Shown here piece after piece: positions 7,398 to 11,878 of a stretch of 11,878 nt of DNA. Position 1 is the first letter of the stretch; every line of letters begins with the position of its first letter. The stretch comes from G039029935 sp039029935. GTDB lineage: Bacteria > Chloroflexota > Anaerolineae > Caldilineales > Caldilineaceae. The notes below the pieces were generated by a model. The model was not told the DNA's origin, made no database searches, and saw nothing but the letters and a program-made list of their open reading frames with translations. The translations under genes were made by a program, and so were the position numbers. The stretch lies in assembly GCA_039029935.1 (NCBI GenBank), contig JBCCFC010000288.1:1-11878 (forward strand), given 5' to 3'.

Positions 7398-8378
7398 CTA
7401 TTGAGTCGTCGCAGAGCGATACAATATATTCGTCATTCTTTCTGTACTAATGTGGAACCAGCCCCAGTCCTCATACACTGAAAGTGGGTTTTCAGCCAAG
7501 ACTTGTTCGAGTGTCATCCCTTGATCAGCCAAAGCTGTCACGAGTGTATTGGCATCGATAAGGACATCCAGTGCAGCTTGTAGATCAGCCTTGGTGGCAA
7601 GTGGGCCATGTCCCGGAATAATCTGGGTCGATTCATCTGCGATATCAAGTATTTGTTGTTGGGCAGCAATAAACCCTTCGATGTCACCCCCATTGTCCAA
7701 ATCAATGAACGGGAAGATTTTGTTAAAAAGTAGGTCACCAGCATGAATGACATTGGCATCCGTAAAGTGTACTACTGCGTCGCTGTCCGTGTGTGCATTT
7801 GGCACGTAGAAAATGTTCGTTGTCTGTCCATTCAAGTGCAGCGTGATTGACTCATCAAACGTCAGCTTAGGCAAACCAATCTCTGGCACATTCTCGTCAG
7901 CCTTCAGCGATTCACGAGCTACGTCATGCGCGATGATGAGGGCGCCAGTTTCTCCATAGCCAGCATTTCCACCAGTATGATCACCGTGAGCGTGAGTATT
8001 GATAACGTAACTAACGGGAGCACCAGCAATACCCTCTACGGTTGCGATGGTCATCTGGACAACCTCGTCCAATCCATCATCGATTAGGACAACGCCTTCG
8101 TCTCCTTTCAACAGCGCCAAGTTCGCCCCCGGATTCCCTCCTTCACCCTCTAACATAAATATCCCACCACCCAGATCAGTAGATTTCCAAGAAATTCCGT
8201 CGCTTGTGGTAAGGCTTGCTTCTTCATGTGAGTGGCTTGTGGCAGCACTTGCTCCTTCATGTGAGTGGCTTGTGGCAGCACTTGCTCCTTCATTTAAGTT
8301 GTCACTAATAGGTACGCAACTAATTGTGGCAATAGCCGCCAATGCGAGCGCGATTATGCAGATAAATTTTTTATTCAT
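7398..8378 (-). CDS. Metallo-beta-lactamase-fold hydrolase, probable lipoprotein
   Basis: 326 residues. A short basic N-terminus, hydrophobic core and TIS-Cys21 form a lipoprotein-type signal (Thr at -3 is atypical). Residues 30-56 are a low-complexity linker with two exact copies of an 11-residue unit EGASAATSHSH plus flanking degenerate copies. The MBL domain (about 61-320) has the full metal set: THAHGDH with His129, His131, Asp133, His134; His196 in PNAHTDSD; Asp215 in AGDLL; His257 in PGHGPL. This supports a dinuclear zinc hydrolase of the broad B1-like/periplasmic type related to quinoprotein-relay MBL proteins; beta-lactam hydrolysis is possible but not indicated by context. Location is likely outside the cytoplasmic membrane. 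ATG 8378 has GAGGGA 7 bases upstream. Its start lies only 32 bases after the ABM stop, so it is almost certainly co-transcribed with ABM. Confidence 0.87.
   Translation of the reverse strand: MNKKFICIIALALAAIATISCVPISDNLNEGASAATSHSHEGASAATSHSHEEASLTTSDGISWKSTDLGGGIFMLEGEGGNPGANLALLKGDEGVVLIDDGLDEVVQMTIATVEGIAGAPVSYVINTHAHGDHTGGNAGYGETGALIIAHDVARESLKADENVPEIGLPKLTFDESITLHLNGQTTNIFYVPNAHTDSDAVVHFTDANVIHAGDLLFNKIFPFIDLDNGGDIEGFIAAQQQILDIADESTQIIPGHGPLATKADLQAALDVLIDANTLVTALADQGMTLEQVLAENPLSVYEDWGWFHISTERMTNILYRSATTQ
8206..8290. repeat. 33-bp tandem repeat inside the MBL gene
   Basis: Two identical 33-bp units (8225-8257 and 8258-8290) are preceded by a degenerate partial copy (8206-8224). The period is a multiple of three, so copy changes add or remove 11 residues (EGASAATSHSH on the minus strand) without breaking the frame. 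The identity of the units suggests recent slippage. Confidence 0.85.
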
Positions 8379-8410
8379 AGCAAAGTCCCTCAGTAGGCTG
8401 TCCTTTTCTG

Positions 8411-8782
8411 TTACGCAACGCAGAGCCCAGAAACGGCGATCTTTTTGAACAGATGTGGGGACGTAACCGCGCTGGATGGATATTGTGCGATACGACTTTG
8501 AAATTCCGGCTTCTGGAAAGCATTGTGAAAACTCTCAACGCTCTCCCAAATCGCATAGTTAACAAAGGTCGGGCTACCACCCACGCCTTTGTGCAGTTGG
8601 GTGGAAATGTACCCCGGCTGCTCTTTCATGTATTCCGCATCGTGTTTCCAAGCCGCAATCAGCGGCTCCTCATCCGCAGGGTCAATCGTGAACACGTTAA
8701 TCAACACGATTGGTCCTTCCTCGGTAGATTCCATTTGTTGCGCCAACGAAACGCTTTCACTGAGTTCTCTAAAACCAGACAT
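8411..8782 (-). CDS. Antibiotic biosynthesis monooxygenase (ABM) domain protein
   Basis: 123 residues, soluble. A single ABM ferredoxin-like domain spans about 24-105: PIVLINVFTIDPADEEPLI, then AAWKHDAEYMKEQPGYIST and FVNYAIWESVESFHNAF, the usual order of strand 1, the amphipathic helix, PGY strand and NYAxW strand. ABM proteins include cofactor-independent anthrone and quinone-forming monooxygenases (ActVA-Orf6 type), haem-degrading IsdG-type enzymes and many small detoxification proteins; nothing here selects one. It is the first gene of the minus-strand set. AAGGAG lies 7 bases upstream of ATG 8782, and a near-consensus promoter with operators lies about 66 bases upstream, so it should be the most tightly controlled gene. 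The MBL gene follows after 32 bases. Confidence 0.85.
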   Translation of the reverse strand: MSGFRELSESVSLAQQMESTEEGPIVLINVFTIDPADEEPLIAAWKHDAEYMKEQPGYISTQLHKGVGGSPTFVNYAIWESVESFHNAFQKPEFQSRIAQYPSSAVTSPHLFKKIAVSGLCVA

Positions 8783-8825
8783 GCTTGTTCTCCTTATAAT
8801 TTATTCATAAAATATCGGTTTGAAT

Positions 8826-8849
8826 AAAATGACAGTATACTGTCATTTT
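8826..8849. promoter_or_regulatory. Operator site 1: 24-bp perfect palindrome
   Basis: AAAATGACAGTA is followed immediately by its reverse complement TACTGTCATTTT. The core TGACAGTA/TACTGTCA recurs in sites 2 and 3. It covers the predicted transcription start of the ABM operon. The size and symmetry fit a dimeric MarR- or TetR-type repressor; the divergent MarR gene is the obvious candidate. Confidence 0.75.
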
Positions 8850-8854
8850 CGACG

Positions 8855-8883
8855 ATTATCTCACATTGACAGCATACTGTCAA
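8855..8883 (-). promoter_or_regulatory. Sigma70-type promoter of the ABM-led operon
   Basis: On the minus strand, a perfect -35 TTGACA (8878-8883), a 17-base spacer and -10 GATAAT (8855-8860, five of six consensus) point at the ABM gene. The predicted start is near 8848, giving a leader of about 66 nt. The -35 and part of the spacer lie in one operator copy (8866-8883), and the predicted start lies in another (8826-8849), the arrangement expected for repression. Confidence 0.75.
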
Positions 8884-8918
8884 CACTCAATATTGACAGT
8901 ATGCTGTCAATGTGAGAT
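8858..8918. promoter_or_regulatory. Operator sites 2 and 3 in a 26-bp inverted repeat
   Basis: Site 2 (8866-8883) and site 3 (8893-8910) each read TTGACAG, 4 bases, CTGTCAA, with one mismatched pair, and are related to the core of site 1. They sit in opposite orientation within a larger perfect inverted repeat: arms 8858-8883 and 8893-8918, 9-base loop. Site 2 overlaps the -35 box of the ABM promoter. Site 3 lies further upstream, towards the MarR gene. On the plus strand, TTGACA at 8866 with AATATT at 8889 (17-base spacer) could be a weaker divergent promoter. Confidence 0.75.
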
Positions 8919-9141
8919 GAAAATATTATACAATAATATTGTCCCAGTCCTGCCATCGCCCATCCGTACTGGTTTGGAATCGAAGGAAGGTATTTTTGCA
9001 TTTGATTGTTTTTGGAGGTAGAATCTCTAAAAATATTTGTTTTATCTGCTCTACTATGTTGCCTTTTTTATTCAAGGTTTATTATTAGATTTAAACTATG
9101 CTCTTTTTTATTTTTTAATTTTTTATAGAAAAGCATAAAGC
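8919..9141. other. Non-coding spacer between operators and REP elements
   Basis: AT-rich DNA with long T-tracts around 9098-9127 and no credible reading frame, RNA gene or terminator. Minus-strand frames that extend through here run across the palindromes at 9142-9274 and are not believable genes. Confidence 0.5.
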
Positions 9142-9203
9142 CGTAGAACAGGCACCCTTGCCTGTTAGTTACAAATCGAACAGGCAAGGGTGCCTGTTCT
9201 ACG
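9142..9203. repeat. Nested palindromic repeat with 25-bp perfect arms
   Basis: The arm 9142-9166 (beginning CGTAGAACAGGCACCC) is exactly inverted at 9179-9203 around a 12-base loop. Each arm also folds on itself: AACAGGC, 6 bases, GCCTGTT. There is no T-run and no coding support. It is typical of dispersed REP or paired-REP elements. It lies between the operators and the MarR gene. Confidence 0.8.
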
Positions 9204-9239
9204 AAATTGTGTTGAGAATTCAGCGGTAATGAACATGGT

Positions 9240-9274
9240 ACGGACATCCTGTCCGTTATGGGCTGGAAGCCCAT
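9240..9274. repeat. Two adjacent REP-like hairpins with three-base loops
   Basis: ACGGACA-TCC-TGTCCGT (9240-9256) and ATGGGCT-GGA-AGCCCAT (9258-9274) are two perfect 7-bp stems one base apart. The loop is GGA in both when the first is read on the minus strand. They probably belong to the same palindromic repeat family as 9142-9203 and 10249-10271. Confidence 0.7.
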
Positions 9275-9363
9275 GCTGCTTGCGTATTTGTTCATTAGCA
9301 AGAAGTTATGGTTTTGTCCAAAGTTCAATATATTGCGTTGATTTATAAAATCAGGTTGAAATA

Positions 9364-9804
9364 ATGCATACTCAAAAAGGCGAAGTGTTCACAGAATTGG
9401 TGCTTGAGGTATTCAAACTGAGCGGACTGCTGGTGTCCGAGGGGGACCGGATTTCGGGGGAATTTGGTCTGTCGAGCGCACGTTGGAAAGTGCTGGGTGC
9501 GGTTGCGATGGCGGATGAGCCGTTGACGGTCGCCCAAGTCGCCAGAGAAATGGGGCAGGCGAGGCAAAGCGTTCAACGAATCGCTGACAACATGGTCAAA
9601 AGTGGCTACCTTTTGTGGAAAGACAATCCGGCACACAAGCGCGCAAGACTACTGGCACTAACCGAGAAAGGGAGTCACGTTTTTAGGCAACTGGAATCAG
9701 TTCAAGCACCGTGGGCAAATGAAGCGTCGCAGCAGGTCGACGCCCATGAACTCAACATCGCACTGAATGTCCTTCGCGAGTTGATAGTACGTCTTGAAAC
9801 CTAG
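9364..9804 (+). CDS. MarR family transcriptional regulator
   Basis: 146 residues. The N-terminal helix (about 7-33) and C-terminal helices (about 103-144) would form the dimer interface around a winged helix-turn-helix at about 54-98: LTVAQVAREMG (54-64), the recognition helix ARQSVQRIADNMVKSG (66-81) and the wing DNPAHKRARLLALTEKG (87-103). The sequence has no cysteine, so an OhrR-type thiol switch is excluded; direct binding of a small aromatic-type ligand is the usual alternative in the family. It starts at ATG 9364 with only a weak AGG-containing ribosome site. It is divergent from the ABM-led operon, and the palindromic operators in between make it the likely repressor of that operon and possibly of itself (inference). 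A 9-bp hairpin follows the stop. Confidence 0.9.
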   Translation: MHTQKGEVFTELVLEVFKLSGLLVSEGDRISGEFGLSSARWKVLGAVAMADEPLTVAQVAREMGQARQSVQRIADNMVKSGYLLWKDNPAHKRARLLALTEKGSHVFRQLESVQAPWANEASQQVDAHELNIALNVLRELIVRLET

Positions 9805-9808
9805 CGCT

Positions 9809-9830
9809 GCATCAGCCGCACGGCTGATGC
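9809..9830 (+). terminator. Hairpin 5 bases after the MarR stop
   Basis: GCATCAGCC, loop GCAC, GGCTGATGC: a perfect 9-bp GC-rich stem directly behind the MarR gene. The position suits a terminator, but GGAAGTG rather than a T-run follows, so efficiency as an intrinsic terminator is doubtful; it may be another REP-like element. Confidence 0.4.
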
Positions 9831-9940
9831 GGAAGTGTGAATCAAATAACACAGCTAGGTACTTACTTTTCTACACATCTTCTTACTTTCTACAGAATCA
9901 TATCCACACTATCCTTGCAGTTTTTCTGATTGCTCTGGGA

Positions 9941-9991
9941 TTGTCATTCCTGCCGAGTTTATCCGCGCGGAGGCGGGAGCAGGAATGACAA
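9941..9991. repeat. Inverted repeat with 13-bp arms and GC-rich centre
   Basis: TTGTCATTCCTGC (9941-9953) and its exact complement (9979-9991) flank 25 bases rich in CGCG and GGCGGG. The outer word GTCATTCC...GGAATGAC is a recurring signature of dispersed palindromic repeats in many bacterial genomes. It is non-coding in context. Confidence 0.65.
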
Positions 9992-10112
9992 GACACAACT
10001 GCAAACATCGTGCTCCATTTTTACAAATATTTTCTTTAAAAGTTGAAATGCGTCCTGTGACAAATGCTGTATTCCGATAAATTAATGACTTTGACAGCAA
10101 CTATAACATCCT

Positions 10113-10156
10113 CAGTGACGGTCTCAGTGACGTTGACAGTGACGTATGCAGAGTAT
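10113..10156. repeat. 12-bp direct repeats, cluster A
   Basis: CAGTGACG begins at 10113, 10125 and 10137, exactly 12 bases apart; a decayed unit (CAGAGTAT) is at 10149. The four bases between cores vary (GTCT, TTGA, TATG), so the core is conserved while spacing is fixed, as in iterons or arrayed binding sites rather than a simple tandem duplication. It lies 328 bases upstream of the XRE gene. Confidence 0.8.
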
Positions 10157-10248
10157 CCTCAACTAAGTTTTTTTGATTGACTTATTTTTATTTTTTTGTC
10201 TTAGTCAAGAATTTATTCAGCGTGGGCATCTCGCCTCTATGCAGGTCT

Positions 10249-10271
10249 TAACAGGCAGGATGCCTATGTTA
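10249..10271. repeat. REP-like hairpin with GGA loop
   Basis: TAACAGGCA, GGA, TGCCTATGTTA: a stem with a two-base bulge between repeat clusters A and B. The ACAGGC arm and GGA loop link it to the elements at 9142-9203 and 9240-9274. Confidence 0.55.
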
Positions 10272-10319
10272 CGCTTAGAATTACCTATTTCTTTGTTGAT
10301 GATCCAAATTTAACGATAA

Positions 10320-10367
10320 AAGTGACGATCCCAGTGACGAACTCAGTGACATTGCGAGTGACGCACA
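10320..10367. repeat. 12-bp direct repeats, cluster B
   Basis: Four units start at 10320, 10332, 10344 and 10356, exactly 12 bases apart, each with the core AGTGAC (ACG in three of four) and variable spacer bases (ATCC, AACT, TTGC, CACA). It is the same core and period as cluster A, 207 bases away start to start. It ends about 115 bases before the XRE start codon, a position compatible with a regulatory array for that gene. Confidence 0.8.
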
Positions 10368-10483
10368 TAGTTTATCATACCAATAATATTTAGATATAGG
10401 TGATTTGTTTCTATATACATCATTCATGCCTAAATAAACAAAACAATCATATCGAAAGAATTTTTCTAAAAAGGGGATAAATT

Positions 10484-10774
10484 ATGCAGACAATCAATCA
10501 GCAAACCACACAGCAAAAAACACAAGATATCTACTATCGTTTCGGTCATAGTGTGCGCACTGTGCGGCGGGCGTATAGCTTGACACAAGCACAGTTGGCT
10601 GCACGCGCGGGGATGAACAAGACCTACTTGGTGCGGATTGAGTCAGGAGATAAAAATGTGACATTAAAGACAGCGCAGAAGCTGGCCTGTGCCTTAGAGA
10701 TAGATATATTGACCCTATTGAAAGGGATAAAAGTATCCCTAGAGTCAGAGGATAGAAATCATGGGGCAGCATAA
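10484..10774 (+). CDS. XRE-family helix-turn-helix regulator
   Basis: 96 residues with one Cro/C1-type HTH at about 24-78: VRTVRRAYSLTQAQLAARAGMN with the recognition segment NKTYLVRIESGDKN (45-58), then LKTAQKLACALEID and the typical LL end. The N-terminus is Gln/Thr-rich and there is no effector domain, so it is a small DNA-binding protein of the kind found in self-regulated pairs and toxin-antitoxin loci. AGGGG lies about 8 bases before ATG 10484. Its last 14 bases overlap the start of the substrate-binding protein gene, implying one transcript and translational coupling. The 12-bp repeat clusters upstream are possible binding sites (inference). No toxin-like partner is present. Confidence 0.88.
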   Translation: MQTINQQTTQQKTQDIYYRFGHSVRTVRRAYSLTQAQLAARAGMNKTYLVRIESGDKNVTLKTAQKLACALEIDILTLLKGIKVSLESEDRNHGAA

Positions 10775-11810
10775 ATTTCGCCAGAGGCGAGGCGTACTGT
10801 CTATCATTTTACCTGTCATTTTACCCGTCATTTGTATCAGCCTTGTCTTGCCCATCAGTAGCTGCAAATCCTTAAACGCCCCCTCCAACACGTCGCCAGT
10901 CTATCGGGTCGGGCTCATCTTGAGCTTGGACACCCTTGACAATGCTGTGTATGGGTTTCAGGCAGGCATGATTGACTTTGGCTATGTTGAGGGACAGACC
11001 ATTCATTATGATGTTCAAAGAGCCAACGGGGATCGGGCACGGATGCGATCCATCGCCGAGCAGTTTGTGGCTGATGAGGTGGACCTCATTTTTGCAACCA
11101 CAACCGCAGCCACGCAAGAAGCACAAGCCGCAACCACCGAGCAAAAGATTCCCATCGTCTTTACGATTGTGTCGGACCCAATTGGGAGTGGCGTGATCGC
11201 CAGCTTTCGCGAACCCGGTGACAATGTTACAGGCGTGACCCGTTTGTTGGCGGGGTTAATCGGCAAGCATATCCTCTTTTTACATGAGATGATGCCGACG
11301 CTCAATGGCATTTGGATGCCGTATCAGGCAGAATACCCCTCTGTTGAGCTTGCGTTGGGTGCAGCTGGTGAGGCCGTCGATCTGCTAGACATTGCCTTGG
11401 TTGAAACGCCCATTGATTCACACGCAGCGTTGGTTGCGGAAATTGAGCGATTGAGCCATGTGGATGAGTTGGGCTTTAATGCCATTAAGATTTCGCCAGA
11501 TCCGCTTATGCAAAGCAAAGAGAGCCTTGCTACGCTGATGGCCTTTGCCCAAACGCACAACCTCCCTTTGATTGCCAATACACCGGAACAGGTACGAGAG
11601 GGAGCATTGTTGACCTATGCCGATGATATATTTGAGTCGGGTCACATTGCAGCAGCGCTGGCACACCAAATTTTGGATGGGGTTGACCCTGCCACGTTAT
11701 CCGTTGATTTTGTGGACCCTCATCTATATATCAACTATCAAACGGCACAGACACTGGGGTTAGCGGTTGATGAGGGGCTATTAGCACAAGCAAGGGAGAT
11801 TATTCGCTAA
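10761..11810 (+). CDS. ABC-type substrate-binding lipoprotein (ABC_sub_bind family)
   Basis: 349 residues. A basic start (KFRQRR), a hydrophobic stretch at 12-30 and the lipobox ISSC with Cys35 mark an exported lipoprotein. The mature part fits the ABC_sub_bind (PF04392) family in length and motifs: YRVGLILSLD at 48-57, DFGYVEGQTIHYD at 72-84, a stretch of EQKIPIVFTIVSDPIGSGV then PGDNVTGVT, and the late EGALLTYADD and YINYQTAQTLGL segments of the C-lobe. Relatives bind small ligands such as aromatic amino acids or unknown compounds for an ABC importer, and some act as sensors. No permease or ATPase gene follows before the window ends. ATG 10761 lies inside the XRE gene, overlapping it by 14 bases, and no good ribosome site other than the purine-rich AGAGGAT about 8 bases upstream is needed. 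Substrate unknown. Confidence 0.88.
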   Translation: MGQHKFRQRRGVLSIILPVILPVICISLVLPISSCKSLNAPSNTSPVYRVGLILSLDTLDNAVYGFQAGMIDFGYVEGQTIHYDVQRANGDRARMRSIAEQFVADEVDLIFATTTAATQEAQAATTEQKIPIVFTIVSDPIGSGVIASFREPGDNVTGVTRLLAGLIGKHILFLHEMMPTLNGIWMPYQAEYPSVELALGAAGEAVDLLDIALVETPIDSHAALVAEIERLSHVDELGFNAIKISPDPLMQSKESLATLMAFAQTHNLPLIANTPEQVREGALLTYADDIFESGHIAAALAHQILDGVDPATLSVDFVDPHLYINYQTAQTLGLAVDEGLLAQAREIIR

Positions 11811-11878
11811 GGCTGTGCCACATAAATTAAGTATCCAGTAGGGGGGTGTGGTGTTTTGTTTTTAAAAAAAAAAAAGAA
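11811..11878 (+). other. Tail after the substrate-binding gene: weak stem then homopolymers
   Basis: CCACA (about 11819-11823) could pair with TGTGG around 11846-11850, followed by a T-rich run, a weak terminator-like arrangement with a large loop. The window then ends in a run of twelve A's, which may reflect a contig end or a low-complexity assembly boundary. Confidence 0.3.

Noticed and set aside
7398..8378. True beta-lactamase resistance gene
   Set aside because: The metal motif is shared by the whole MBL superfamily, and the operon context points to other chemistry.
8453..8827. Plus-strand frame of 124 codons over the ABM gene
   Set aside because: Antisense to a well-supported ABM gene with a strong ribosome site; the product resembles nothing known.
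9142..9274. Insertion sequence or MITE with transposase
   Set aside because: No transposase frame and no flanking target-site duplication is evident; called REP-like repeats only.
9068..9328. 86-codon minus-strand frame
   Set aside because: It reads through the nested palindrome and two hairpins, so it is repeat-derived.
10113..10367. CRISPR array
   Set aside because: Cores are only about 8 bp at a 12-bp period with no spacer-sized intervals and no cas genes.
10484..11810. Toxin-antitoxin pair
   Set aside because: The XRE protein resembles antitoxins in size, but its partner is an exported substrate-binding lipoprotein, not a toxin.

Overview
The window is bacterial and looks like chromosomal DNA from a repeat-rich genome of moderate to low GC. 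Its first gene is the C-terminal part of a giant AAA-ATPase/TPR signalling protein of a type abundant in Chloroflexota (also found in cyanobacteria and a few other multicellular or filamentous lineages). Two predicted lipoproteins and good Shine-Dalgarno sites on most genes fit a bacterium. I lean towards Chloroflexota with moderate confidence; dense REP-like palindromes and the last gene's family also occur in large filamentous sulfur bacteria.

Layout. (1) 1-2683, plus strand: 5'-truncated AAA/TPR protein. (2) 2750-3859, minus: AI-2E family membrane transporter, convergent with gene 1. (3) 4027-8782, minus: seven co-oriented genes. In transcription order these are an antibiotic-biosynthesis-monooxygenase (ABM) domain protein, a metallo-beta-lactamase-fold lipoprotein, a DUF1772 membrane protein, a DoxX-like membrane protein, a second DUF1772 protein, a membrane-anchored intradiol-type dioxygenase and a metaxin/Fax-like glutathione S-transferase. 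(4) 8783-9363: a regulatory and repeat region with a near-consensus promoter for the seven-gene set, overlapped by three copies of a TGACAGTA/TACTGTCA palindrome, followed by REP-like hairpins. (5) 9364-9804, plus: a MarR regulator, divergent from the operon. (6) 9805-10483: non-coding, with hairpins and two clusters of 12-bp direct repeats. (7) 10484-11810, plus: a small XRE-type HTH regulator overlapping a lipoprotein substrate-binding protein (ABC_sub_bind type). The window ends in a T/A-rich homopolymer stretch.

How the genes may work together (inference). The minus-strand set combines enzymes and membrane proteins repeatedly linked to aromatic, anthrone/quinone or electrophile chemistry, with a MarR regulator next door and clustered operators on the promoter. 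The simplest reading is an inducible aromatic or quinone oxidation/detoxification module with two outward-facing enzymes (MBL lipoprotein, anchored dioxygenase), three small integral membrane proteins and two cytosolic enzymes (ABM, GST). No substrate can be assigned from sequence alone. The XRE/substrate-binding pair is a separate, apparently translationally coupled unit; no permease or ATPase gene is visible before the window ends.
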